DNA of 18,488 nucleotides, taken from assembly GCA_900553255.1 (NCBI GenBank), contig USCI01000050.1:1-18488 (forward strand), given 5' to 3'. This document shows, one piece after another, positions 7,462 to 15,138 of the stretch. The notes under the pieces were generated by a model, which was not told the DNA's origin, searched no databases, and was given only the letters and a program-made list of their open reading frames with translations. Position 1 is the first letter of the stretch, and every line of letters begins with the position of its first letter. The position numbers were made by a program, and so were the translations under genes. The DNA is from an uncultured Oscillospiraceae bacterium (GTDB lineage Bacteria; Bacillota; Clostridia; Oscillospirales; Acutalibacteraceae).

Positions 7462-8334
7462 ATGCGTATTTACAAAGAAGATGTAAATAATCGGGTTGTC
7501 TATAACCAAATGACCTTACTCAAAGGATTTAAAGGAGAACTGCATTGGCATGATCGTGTAGAAATTTGTCGGGTGACCGAAGGCGGCTGTGATTTTATGG
7601 TGGGCGGGCATACCTATGTTGCCGAAGCCGGCGATATGGTTATCATTCGCAGTGGAGAACTGCATCGGTTTATCCTGCGCGGAGATATCTGCCGGCTGGA
7701 GCTGTGCCTGTTTTGCGCAAGCTCGCTGTTTGAGCAGATGTCCCGTGTGCCGTTTCTGCGCACATTCATTCTGCGGAGAGAACTGGAATCCGTTTCAGGC
7801 CTTGCCACAAACCTTGAAATTGTATGGCTCAACCTCTGTCAGGAGCAGAAGCAAGCCGATGAGTGGATGACGGAGGTGATGTTGGCACAGGTGGTGTGGC
7901 TTTGGTGCCTTTTGGCACGCAGCTTTACCATAAATACACCCGTCAGTGCAAAAAGCCTGCGTCAGCTGCAGCCGGTGCTGGACGATATAGCACGGCACTA
8001 TTCAGAGGAACTGAATCTCAGCATCCTGGCGAAGCGCTGGGGGTATACTCCAGACTATCTTTCGGCGCTGTTTCAGCGATGTGTTGGCATAGGTTTCAAG
8101 AGCTATCTGAATAATCTGCGGATTCATGCCGCCTGCCGTCTTCTGGCAGATACGGACGAAACGATTACCTCCATTGCGGGTTTATGCGGCTTTGCCAATA
8201 TTCGCACATTTAATGCGCTTTTCCGGCGGATTGTGGGAGACACACCAACGCGGTTCCGATCCGCGCAGGTTTCCGGCGGCACGGGCAGCATTTGTACAGA
8301 TGAAACGCCCGGAAAATTTTCAGGGAATATTTGA
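7462..8334 (+). CDS. AraC-family transcriptional regulator with cupin sensor domain
   Basis: The 290 residues divide into an N-terminal cupin ligand-binding domain (about 10-90) and a C-terminal AraC DNA-binding domain (about 168-268). The cupin part has ELHWHDRVEICRVTEGG with histidines at 28 and 30. The first HTH is in LNLSILAKRWGYTPDYLSALFQRCVG, and the second is in ITSIAGLCGFANIRTFNALFRRIVG, ending with the typical DTPTRFR. The layout resembles sugar-responsive AraC activators. GGGGGGAT lies 8 nt before the ATG. The gene is divergent from the Gfo/TIM/ECF operon and very likely controls it in response to its substrate. The asnB promoter begins at the stop codon of this gene. Confidence 0.92.
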   Translation: MRIYKEDVNNRVVYNQMTLLKGFKGELHWHDRVEICRVTEGGCDFMVGGHTYVAEAGDMVIIRSGELHRFILRGDICRLELCLFCASSLFEQMSRVPFLRTFILRRELESVSGLATNLEIVWLNLCQEQKQADEWMTEVMLAQVVWLWCLLARSFTINTPVSAKSLRQLQPVLDDIARHYSEELNLSILAKRWGYTPDYLSALFQRCVGIGFKSYLNNLRIHAACRLLADTDETITSIAGLCGFANIRTFNALFRRIVGDTPTRFRSAQVSGGTGSICTDETPGKFSGNI

Positions 8335-8358
8335 AACAAGGGGAAAATCTGGTATACT
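8331..8358 (+). promoter_or_regulatory. Extended -10 promoter of asnB
   Basis: TTGAAA (8331-8336), a 16-bp spacer and TATACT (8353-8358) are seen, with TG one base before the -10. The -35 box overlaps the AraC-gene stop codon. The leader then has a small hairpin (TCTGTCC, loop GTAA, GGACGGG) just before AAAGGAA, which may be a minor structural element. Confidence 0.8.
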
Positions 8359-8446
8359 ATACACGATAGGCTTGTCTGTCCGTAAGGACGGGAAAGGAAA
8401 CGCGGCGCGTGCATGCGCAGGAGATGGGAAAGGCGGATTACACACC

Positions 8447-10288
8447 ATGTGCGGATTTTGCGGATTTACCGGAGAACTGGTGGATCGGGAACAGGTCATT
8501 CGGGAGATGGCCGGACGGATCACTCACCGGGGACCGGATTCAGAAGGAATTTACTGCGGAGATGGGATAACGATGGGCTTTCGGCGCCTGAGCATCATCG
8601 ATCTGGAGGCGGGCAACCAGCCGCTGTATAACGAAGACAAAACTATGGTGCTGATGTTTAACGGGGAGATTTATAATTATCAGCCGCTGCGGGAGGAACT
8701 GCTGGCGGCCGGCCATGTGTTTGCGACTGCGAGCGACAGTGAGGTGCTGCTGCACGGCTTTGAGGAATGGGGCGAGGCGCTGCTCGGCCGGCTGCGCGGG
8801 ATGTTTGCGTTTGCCATCTGGAATACGCAGGAGCGCACGCTGTTCCTCGCGCGGGACCCGTTCGGCATCAAGCCGATGCATTATACCACCCTCGCGGACG
8901 GCTCCTTCCTGTTCGCTTCGGAAATCAAGTCCATGCTGGCTCACCCGCATTTCGTCAAGACCTTCAATGCGCGCGCGCTCGACGGATATCTGTCCTTCCA
9001 GTATGCGGTGCCTAGGGAAACCTTTTTCGAGGGGGTTTACTGCCTGCCGCCGGCGCATTTCCTGTGGCTGCGCGGAGGCGAAGTGACCGAGCAGCGGTAT
9101 TGGGAGGCACAGTTCATCCCGGATGAGGGCATGACCCTCGACGAGGCGGTGGACAGCATCGATCGGGCGTTTACCGACTCGGTGGAAGCGCACCGGATCA
9201 GCGATGTGGAGGTAGGCTGCTTTTTGTCCGGCGGCGTGGATTCGAGCTATGTCGCTTCGTATTTCGGCGGACAGAAGGCGTTCACCGTTGGTTTTGACAA
9301 CGGCGAGCATTACAACGAAACCCAGTTCGCCGCCGAGCTTGCGCGGACACTCGACATCGAGCACTATGCCCATCTGATCACCGAGGAGGAATACTGGGCG
9401 GCGCTGCCGGAGGTGCAGTACCACCTGGATCAGCCGCTCGCGGATCCGGCCTGCGTGGCGCTGTATTTTGTCTCCAAGCTCGCCGCCGAGCACGTGAAGG
9501 TGGTGCTTTCGGGCGAGGGGGCGGACGAGCTGTTCGGCGGTTACCGGATCTATCATGAGCCGACCTCGCTCGCCGGCTATCAGAAGCTGCCGCGCTTCCT
9601 GCGCAGGGCCGCTGCGGCGGTGGTGTCCGCAATCCCGTTTGATTTCAAGGGAAAGTCCTTCCTGATCCGCGGCTCAAAAACCCTGGAAGAGCGCTTTATC
9701 GGCAATGCCTATATGTTCAGCCAAAAGGAAAAGGCCGCGCTGCTCAAAGGTGTTCAGGCGACCGACCCGGCTGGTCAGGTGGCGGCGTATTATGACCGCT
9801 GCCGGGGTCTCGACGACGTATCCCGTATGCAGACGGTGGATATCAACCGCTGGATGGTAGGGGACATTCTGCTCAAGGCCGACCGCATGAGCATGGCGCA
9901 TTCGCTCGAGCTGCGGGTGCCGTTCCTCGACCGCGAGGTGTTTTCGGTGGCGTCCCGCGTGCCGGTAAAGCACCGGATTGCCGGCGGCACGACAAAGTAC
10001 GCTATGCGGCTCGCCGCGCGGCGGCATATGCCGGAGGAATCCACCGCCCGGCCGAAGCTCGGCTTCCCGGTGCCCATCCGGATCTGGCTGCGCAAGCCGG
10101 AGCATTATGAAACCGTCCGGGCGGCGTTCACCTCACCTGCGGCGCAGAAGTTCTTTCATACCGATGTGCTGCTGAAATTCCTCGACCAGCATTACCGCGG
10201 CAAAAAGGACAACAGCCGGAAGATCTGGACGGTGTATATGTTCCTTGTCTGGTATGAGGTGTATTTCGGGGAAGATGCCCGGGTGTAA
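8447..10288 (+). CDS. asnB: Asparagine synthase, glutamine-hydrolysing
   Basis: AsnB makes asparagine from aspartate, ATP and glutamine. The start is fixed by the MCGFCGF N-terminus: Cys2 becomes the catalytic nucleophile of the class II glutaminase domain (about 1-205). Supporting motifs are THRGPDSEG (26-34), FNGEIYNY (71-78) and SDSEVLLHGF (97-106). The synthetase domain has the ATP pyrophosphatase loop SGGVDSS (261-267) and SGEGADELFGGY (355-366). The 613-residue length is normal for the family. The gene has its own promoter (8331-8358) and no gene overlaps it. Nothing visible links it to the purine operon 310 bp downstream except position. Its intact Cys2 contrasts with the PurF homologue at 11910. 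Confidence 0.95.
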   Translation: MCGFCGFTGELVDREQVIREMAGRITHRGPDSEGIYCGDGITMGFRRLSIIDLEAGNQPLYNEDKTMVLMFNGEIYNYQPLREELLAAGHVFATASDSEVLLHGFEEWGEALLGRLRGMFAFAIWNTQERTLFLARDPFGIKPMHYTTLADGSFLFASEIKSMLAHPHFVKTFNARALDGYLSFQYAVPRETFFEGVYCLPPAHFLWLRGGEVTEQRYWEAQFIPDEGMTLDEAVDSIDRAFTDSVEAHRISDVEVGCFLSGGVDSSYVASYFGGQKAFTVGFDNGEHYNETQFAAELARTLDIEHYAHLITEEEYWAALPEVQYHLDQPLADPACVALYFVSKLAAEHVKVVLSGEGADELFGGYRIYHEPTSLAGYQKLPRFLRRAAAAVVSAIPFDFKGKSFLIRGSKTLEERFIGNAYMFSQKEKAALLKGVQATDPAGQVAAYYDRCRGLDDVSRMQTVDINRWMVGDILLKADRMSMAHSLELRVPFLDREVFSVASRVPVKHRIAGGTTKYAMRLAARRHMPEESTARPKLGFPVPIRIWLRKPEHYETVRAAFTSPAAQKFFHTDVLLKFLDQHYRGKKDNSRKIWTVYMFLVWYEVYFGEDARV

Positions 10289-10394
10289 CCTCAAGGGAAG
10301 GTATACGTATCTGGCTTTATCCACAAAATCACGGAATAGCGGGAGAGAGCGACCGCATAACCTGACGAAAAACGGAAAAGTCGGGGTTACCGCC
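10289..10394 (+). other. Non-coding spacer after asnB, upstream of the purine promoter
   Basis: No gene is seen. The stretch contains one perfect DnaA-box 9-mer (TTATCCACA, 10317-10325) and an imperfect inverted repeat (AACC-GAC near 10361 with GTC-GGGTT near 10380). Neither is followed by a T-run, so I see no convincing asnB terminator. I could not match a purine, PRPP or ZMP riboswitch here or in the leader that follows. Confidence 0.4.
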
Positions 10395-10423
10395 TTGCAT
10401 TTGGTCGCCTTTTGCAATACAAT
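10395..10423 (+). promoter_or_regulatory. Promoter of the purine operon leader
   Basis: TTGCAT (10395-10400), a 17-bp spacer and TACAAT (10418-10423) are seen. Transcription should start near 10430, shortly before the mini-ORF RBS GGAGG at 10442-10446. The leader runs through the mini-ORF and the hairpin at 10537-10566 before reaching purE. Confidence 0.8.
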
Positions 10424-10456
10424 AGAGGTATGACTTTTAACGGAGGTGCTGCTGTG

Positions 10457-10531
10457 ATGATCCGTTCCGGTAAAACCAAGGGCGGCGTGCAGCATGCAAT
10501 GGGTACCTCTGCGGGAAAACGGCAGGATTGA
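10457..10531 (+). CDS. 24-codon mini-ORF, leader peptide or small protein
   Basis: GGAGG (10442-10446) lies 10 nt before an ATG, and a GTG one codon upstream is an alternative start at 7 nt. The ORF encodes a short, basic, glycine-rich peptide beginning MIRSGKTKGG and ending SAGKRQD, then stops six bases before a terminator stem. It has no hydrophobic segment and I do not recognise a family. It could be a leader peptide whose translation controls the terminator, or an independent small protein on a short transcript. It lacks obvious runs of one regulatory codon. Support is the RBS, promoter and terminator around it rather than homology. Confidence 0.5.
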   Translation: MIRSGKTKGGVQHAMGTSAGKRQD

Positions 10532-10536
10532 AGTAT

Positions 10537-10569
10537 AGGCTGCGGTGCGCCGCAGCCTGTTTTCTTTTA
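10537..10569 (+). terminator. Intrinsic terminator / attenuator before purE
   Basis: A 9-bp perfect stem (AGGCTGCGG with CCGCAGCCT) and the 4-nt loop TGCG are followed by GTTTTCTTTTAT. It lies between the only evident promoter and purE, so purine operon expression requires read-through or antitermination. Part of the stem (10539-10551) can also pair imperfectly with 10481-10493 inside the mini-ORF, as a 6-bp block and a 4-bp block around an internal loop. That pairing could act as an antiterminator. Confidence 0.85.
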
Positions 10570-10598
10570 TTCTGCCGGAAAAGAAAGGAAGAGAGACG

Positions 10599-11102
10599 AT
10601 GGCGCAGACCAAAAAAGTGGCGGTCATCATGGGCAGCGACAGCGACCTGCCGGTGGTGAAAAAGGCGATTGATAAGCTCAAGGCGTTCGGCATCCCGGTG
10701 GAAGCGCATGTCATGTCGGCACACCGTACACCGGCGGCCGCGGCGGAATTTTCCGCCAGCGCGGCGGATAACGGCTTTGGGGTGATCATTGCCGCAGCGG
10801 GCAAGGCCGCACACCTTGCGGGGGTTCTCGCGGCGCATACCGTGCTGCCGGTGATCGGCATCCCGGTAAAATCCTCCACCCTGGACGGCCTGGACGCGCT
10901 GCTGGCGACCGTGCAGATGCCCTCGGGCATCCCGGTGGCGACGGTGGCGATCGACGGCGCGGAAAACGCGGCGATCCTGGCGGCGCAGATGCTGGCGCTC
11001 GAGGACGCCGAACTGAAGGCGCGCCTGCTGGAGGAAAAACGCGCGATGGCCGAAGGCGTGGCGCAGAAGGACAAGGCGCTCGCGGAAAAGCTGGCGGACT
11101 GA
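10599..11102 (+). CDS. purE: N5-carboxyaminoimidazole ribonucleotide mutase PurE
   Basis: This 167-residue protein has the PurE hallmarks MGSDSDLPVV (11-20), SAHRTP (40-45) and LPVIGIPVKSSTLDGLDALLATVQMPSGIPVATVAI (83-118). PurE forms the carboxylated imidazole CAIR. The SAHRTP and AHLAG signatures look more like class I enzymes, which move carboxylate from N5-CAIR made by PurK. No purK is present in the window, so either it lies elsewhere or this enzyme uses CO2 directly. The start is the ATG after GAAAGGAAGAG; the longer upstream reading frame runs into the terminator. It is the first enzyme gene of the operon and is followed by purC at 37 bp. Confidence 0.96.
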   Translation: MAQTKKVAVIMGSDSDLPVVKKAIDKLKAFGIPVEAHVMSAHRTPAAAAEFSASAADNGFGVIIAAAGKAAHLAGVLAAHTVLPVIGIPVKSSTLDGLDALLATVQMPSGIPVATVAIDGAENAAILAAQMLALEDAELKARLLEEKRAMAEGVAQKDKALAEKLAD

Positions 11103-11139
11103 CCGACATACGGATTTAAAAGGAAAGGGAGTAATCGTG

Positions 11140-11853
11140 ATGAAAAAACTCGAGCAGCTGTACGAAGGCAAGGCCAAAAAGGTGTTTGCCACCGATGACC
11201 CGGAATGCTATATCGTGGATTATAAGGACGACGCCACCGCGTTCAACGGGGAGAAGAAGGGCACCATCCTCGGCAAGGGCGTCATCAACAACCGCGTGAC
11301 CAACCACCTGATGAGGATGCTGGAAAAGGAAGGCGTGCCGACCCATTTTGTGGAGGAGATTTCGGATCGGGAAACCGTCGTGAAAAAGGTGACCATCGTG
11401 CCGCTGGAGGTCATCATCCGCAACATCGCCGCCGGCTCGTTCTCCAAGCGCTTCGGCGTCGAGGAGGGCACCGTGCTCAAGCAGCCGTCTCTGGAATACA
11501 GCTATAAGGATGACGCGCTGGGCGATCCGATGATCAACGACTATCATATCCTGGCGCTGGGGCTCGCCACCCGCGAAGAGCTGGATACCATCGCCGGCTA
11601 TGCCTTCAAGGTCAACGAGGTGCTCAAAAAGTACCTGCTGGATTTGGATATTGAACTGGTGGACTTCAAGTTGGAGTTCGGCAAGCTCAGCGACGGCACC
11701 ATTGTGCTTGCGGATGAGATTTCGCCGGATACCTGCCGGTTCTGGGATGTGAAAACCCACGAAAAGCTGGATAAGGACCGTTTCCGCCGCAATCTCGGCG
11801 GCGAGGTCGAGGCGTATCAGGAGGTCATGCGCCGTCTCATGGGGGATAAGTAA
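11140..11853 (+). CDS. purC: SAICAR synthetase PurC
   Basis: PurC joins CAIR and aspartate using ATP to give SAICAR. The 237-residue length is typical. Motifs visible are LYEGKAKKVF near the start, DYKDDATAFNGEKKG, IIRNIAAGSFSKRFG, LVDFKLEFG and LADEISPDTCRFWD, which together cover the ATP and substrate sites of the family. I use the ATG at 11140, with AGGAAAGGGAG upstream; the adjoining GTG codon just before it is a possible alternative. It is the second gene of the purine operon, 37 bp after purE and 56 bp before the PurF homologue. Confidence 0.97.
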   Translation: MKKLEQLYEGKAKKVFATDDPECYIVDYKDDATAFNGEKKGTILGKGVINNRVTNHLMRMLEKEGVPTHFVEEISDRETVVKKVTIVPLEVIIRNIAAGSFSKRFGVEEGTVLKQPSLEYSYKDDALGDPMINDYHILALGLATREELDTIAGYAFKVNEVLKKYLLDLDIELVDFKLEFGKLSDGTIVLADEISPDTCRFWDVKTHEKLDKDRFRRNLGGEVEAYQEVMRRLMGDK

Positions 11854-11909
11854 TTCCCGGTTTGAACACGGCGTAATCTTGAGCTAGCGAGAAAGGAATC
11901 AAAAAATCT

Positions 11910-13319
11910 ATGGGCGGTCTATTCGGCGTGGTTTCCGGCGACAGCTGTGTCACCGATCTGTTTTTCGGCGTGGACTATCACTCCCACCTCGGCACCCGGC
12001 GGGGCGGTATGGCGGTATATGATCCGCAGACCGGCTTCAACCGGGCGATCCATAACATCGAAAATTCCCCGTTCCGCACGAAGTTTGAGCGGGATGTGGG
12101 GGAGATGACGGGGACGATGGGAATCGGCTGCATCAGCGATACCGATCCCCAGCCGCTGATCGTGCGTTCCCACCTGGGCAATTATGCCATCACCACGGTG
12201 GGACGCATCAACAATATGGAAGAACTGGTGGAGCAGGCGTTCCATAACGGCAGTTCGCATTTTCTGGAGATGAGCGGCGGCCGGGTTAACGCCACCGAAC
12301 TGACCGCCTGCCTGATCAACCAGAAGGATACCATCGAAGAGGGGATCCGGCATGCGCAGAGCCTGATCGACGGCTCGATGACCCTGCTGCTGCTGACCAA
12401 GGATGGCCTGTACGCGGCGCGCGACCGGCTGGGGCGCACCCCGCTGATCATCGGCAAACGGGACGGCGCCCACTGCGTATCGTTTGAGTCGTTCGCCTAT
12501 CTGAACCTGGGTTATCACGACGCGCACAACCTCGGCCCGGGTGAGGTCGATTTTGTCACCCCGGACGGCTATAAGGTGCTGATTCCTCCGGGGAAAAAGA
12601 TGAAGATATGTGCCTTTCTGTGGACCTATTTCGGCTATCCGCCGTCGTCCTACGAAGGAGTCAACGTCGAGAAGATGCGGTATGACTGCGGACGAATCCT
12701 CGCGCAGAACGATCCGGGCATGGAGGTGGACTTTGTCGCCGGCGTGCCGGATTCCGGCACGGCAAGCGCCATCGGCTATGCCAACGAATCGGGCATCCCG
12801 TTTGCCCGCCCGTTCATCAAGTATACGCCGACCTGGCCGCGCAGCTTTATGCCGCCGAACCAGGCGGTGCGCAATCAGGTCGCGCATATGAAGCTGATCC
12901 CGGTGGATGCGCTCATCAAGGACAAGCGGCTGCTGTTCATCGACGACTCGGTGGTGCGCGGCACCCAGATGCGGGAAACGGTGGATTTTCTGTATGACAG
13001 CGGCGCCAAAGAGGTGCATATCCGACCGGCCTGCCCGCCGATTATGTTTGGCTGCAAATACCTCAATTTCTCCCGTTCCACCTCGGATATGGATCTGATC
13101 ACCCGTTCGGTGATTCAGGAAATGGAAGGGGATAAGGGTTTTGAAGCGATCGACGAATACTGTGATGCCCGTTCCAAGCGGTATGAAAAAATGGTCGACC
13201 GTATCTGCCGACGCATGAAGATGAAAACCCTTCGCTATCAGACGCTCCAGGGCATGCTGGAGGCCATTGGCATCGATCCCGACTGCGTATGCACCTATTG
13301 CTGGGACGGCAGGGAATAA
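11910..13319 (+). CDS. purF: PurF-like amidophosphoribosyltransferase lacking the catalytic N-terminal cysteine
   Basis: PurF normally makes phosphoribosylamine from PRPP and ammonia released from glutamine. The 469 residues show the glutaminase-fold domain (about 1-230) and the phosphoribosyltransferase domain with PRPP motif LLFIDDSVVRGTQ (341-353). Cysteines at 234, 382, 461 and 464 match by eye the four [4Fe-4S] ligands of Bacillus PurF. The N-terminus is MGGLFGVV, so the conserved Cys2 nucleophile is Gly. The usual HNGNLTN reads TVGRINN (95-101) and SDSE reads NATE (127-130), so glutaminase residues look lost. No nearby start restores MCG. The protein probably uses free or channelled ammonia, if it acts as the committed enzyme at all. 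Its C-terminus ends soon after the CTYC motif, shorter than in Bacillus. Confidence 0.93.
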   Translation: MGGLFGVVSGDSCVTDLFFGVDYHSHLGTRRGGMAVYDPQTGFNRAIHNIENSPFRTKFERDVGEMTGTMGIGCISDTDPQPLIVRSHLGNYAITTVGRINNMEELVEQAFHNGSSHFLEMSGGRVNATELTACLINQKDTIEEGIRHAQSLIDGSMTLLLLTKDGLYAARDRLGRTPLIIGKRDGAHCVSFESFAYLNLGYHDAHNLGPGEVDFVTPDGYKVLIPPGKKMKICAFLWTYFGYPPSSYEGVNVEKMRYDCGRILAQNDPGMEVDFVAGVPDSGTASAIGYANESGIPFARPFIKYTPTWPRSFMPPNQAVRNQVAHMKLIPVDALIKDKRLLFIDDSVVRGTQMRETVDFLYDSGAKEVHIRPACPPIMFGCKYLNFSRSTSDMDLITRSVIQEMEGDKGFEAIDEYCDARSKRYEKMVDRICRRMKMKTLRYQTLQGMLEAIGIDPDCVCTYCWDGRE

Positions 13320-13435
13320 TCCGGCGGTTGCCCCGGGGCAGCGCAGTCCTTTAAAGGCATGGAAATATCCAGGAGTCCCCGTTGTCCGGCGGCCGGGGCG
13401 GAAAACGTTGACCGCCGGGGAAAGGAAGTCTTCCC

Positions 13436-14470
13436 ATGAAAAGTGTCAGTGAAAGCTATGCGGCGGCCGGCGTGGACGTAACCGCCGGCTATAAGGCCGT
13501 GGAGCTGATGAAAGCCCACGTAGCCCGCACCAATATCCCCGGCGTACTCTCCGGCATCGGCGGCTTCGGCGGCCTGTTTGAGCCGGATCTTCAGGGAATC
13601 CGGCGTCCGGTTCTGGTTTCCGGTACCGACGGCGTCGGCACCAAGCTGAAGCTTGCGTTCCTGCTTGATAAGCACGACACCGTGGGCATCGACTGCGTGG
13701 CCATGTGTGCGAACGACGTGGCCTGCTCCGGCGCGCAGCCGCTGTTTTTCCTCGATTATGTGGCCTGCGGCAAAAATGTGCCGGAGAAGATCGCCGCCAT
13801 CGTTTCCGGTGTGGCGGAGGGCTGCGTGCAGGCCGGATGTGCGCTCATCGGCGGCGAGACCGCCGAGATGCCGGGCTTTTATCCGGTCGAGGAGTATGAC
13901 CTTGCCGGTTTCTGCGTGGGGCTTGCGGATTACGACAAAATTGTGGACTCGAAAAACGTAAAGCCCGGGGATGCGCTCATCGGCGTGAAGTCGAGTGGGG
14001 TGCACTCCAATGGCTTTTCGCTTGTACGCAAGGTGTTCGACGTCTCGGAAAAGACGCTTGCCCGGCATTATGACGAGCTGGGCAAAACCCTCGGTGAGGC
14101 GCTGCTGACGCCGACCAAAATTTATGTAAAGGCGCTGCGCGCGCTGATGGCCAAGGTGCCGGTGCACGGTATTTCGCATATCACCGGCGGCGGCTATTAT
14201 GAGAATATCCCGCGTATGCTGCCCGACGGGCTGCAGGCGGTGATCGAAAAGGAAAGCGTGCCGGTGCTGCCGATTTTTGACCTGATTCAGAAGGCGGGCA
14301 ATATTCCGGAGCGGGATATGTTCAACACCTTCAATATGGGCACCGGCCTGGTGCTGGCGGTGGCGCCGGAGCAGGCGGACGAGGCGGTGCGCATTCTGAA
14401 CGCAAGCGGTGAAGAAGCGCTGATCCTCGGTGAGGTTGCCGAGGGCGATGAAGGCGTTGTGCTGCGCTGA
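13436..14470 (+). CDS. purM: AIR synthetase PurM
   Basis: PurM closes the imidazole ring, turning FGAM into AIR with ATP. The 344 residues include the N-terminal SYAAAGVDVTAGYKAVELMK, then SGTDGVGTKLKLAF and the metal/ATP region GIDCVAMCANDVACSGAQPLFFLDY. Further on are GCALIGGETAEMPGFY, GVKSSGVHSNGFSLVR and HITGGGYYENIPRMLP, all standard for the family. AAAGGAAG precedes the ATG. The 116-bp gap after purF has an imperfect GC-rich hairpin without a T-run. The substrate-making enzyme PurL (with PurQ/PurS if split) is not in the window. It is followed by purN at 16 bp. Confidence 0.97.
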   Translation: MKSVSESYAAAGVDVTAGYKAVELMKAHVARTNIPGVLSGIGGFGGLFEPDLQGIRRPVLVSGTDGVGTKLKLAFLLDKHDTVGIDCVAMCANDVACSGAQPLFFLDYVACGKNVPEKIAAIVSGVAEGCVQAGCALIGGETAEMPGFYPVEEYDLAGFCVGLADYDKIVDSKNVKPGDALIGVKSSGVHSNGFSLVRKVFDVSEKTLARHYDELGKTLGEALLTPTKIYVKALRALMAKVPVHGISHITGGGYYENIPRMLPDGLQAVIEKESVPVLPIFDLIQKAGNIPERDMFNTFNMGTGLVLAVAPEQADEAVRILNASGEEALILGEVAEGDEGVVLR

Positions 14471-14486
14471 ACGGGGAGGAATCGGC

Positions 14487-15113
14487 ATGCAGAACATTGC
14501 GGTTCTTGTTTCCGGCGGCGGTACCAACCTGCAGGCACTGATCGATGCGCAGGAAGCGGGAAAAATTCCCGACGGCCGGATCGTGCGGGTGATCGCCTCG
14601 CGTGAAGGGGTATATGCCCTCGAGCGGGCCAAACAGCATGATATCCCGTCGGTGGTAGTGGCGCGCCGGCAGTTTGCCGACCAGCAGGCGTTTGACGCGG
14701 CGCTGCTTGCGGCGCTCGAGGAATGCGGCGCCGATCTGGTGGTGCTTGCCGGTTTTTTGAGCATCCTTGGTGAAGCGGTGGTCTCCCGTTACCGCAACCG
14801 GATTATCAATGTGCATCCGGCGCTGATTCCCGCCTTCTGCGGGAAAGGGTTTTATGGCCTGAAGGTGCACGAGGCGGCGCTGGAATACGGCGTGAAGGTG
14901 ACCGGCGCGACGGTGCATTTCGTCAATGAAATCCCGGACGGCGGCGCGATTATCCTGCAAAAGGCGGTGGAAATCCGGCCGGATGACACGCCGGAGACGC
15001 TGCAGCTTCGGGTCATGCAGCAGGCGGAATGGGAACTGCTGCCCCGCGCGGTGTCGCTTTTCTGCAGCGGCAAGCTCCGGGTCGAGGGGCGCCGGACCGT
15101 TATTGAAGATTGA
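14487..15113 (+). CDS. purN: GAR transformylase PurN
   Basis: PurN formylates glycinamide ribonucleotide with 10-formyltetrahydrofolate. The 208-residue protein shows IAVLVSGGGTNLQALIDA at the N-terminus, the catalytic Asn108 and His110 in NVHPALIPAF, and Asp151 in VHFVNEIPDGGAIIL. These correspond to the Asn-His-Asp catalytic set of the family. The start is the ATG right after GGGGAGGA, 16 bp behind purM. An upstream in-frame ATG lies inside purM and has no RBS. It is followed by the PurO-like gene at 25 bp. Confidence 0.96.
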   Translation: MQNIAVLVSGGGTNLQALIDAQEAGKIPDGRIVRVIASREGVYALERAKQHDIPSVVVARRQFADQQAFDAALLAALEECGADLVVLAGFLSILGEAVVSRYRNRIINVHPALIPAFCGKGFYGLKVHEAALEYGVKVTGATVHFVNEIPDGGAIILQKAVEIRPDDTPETLQLRVMQQAEWELLPRAVSLFCSGKLRVEGRRTVIED

Positions 15114-15138
15114 GTGAGGAAAGGAATGGACTGAAACG

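Noticed and set aside
10338..10394. Possible riboswitch (guanidine/PRPP/ZMP type) after asnB
   Set aside because: GAGAGCGACC and a nearby imperfect stem caught the eye, but conserved cores could not be matched and the stretch lies upstream of the promoter, so it would not be in the purE transcript.
13320..13435. Possible terminator between purF and purM
   Set aside because: A CCGGCGG/CCGCCGG pairing exists but has a long loop and no following T-run, and the genes are consecutive pathway steps.
13295..14764. 489-codon minus-strand ORF opposite purM and purN
   Set aside because: It spans two well-supported sense genes and has no family-like motifs.
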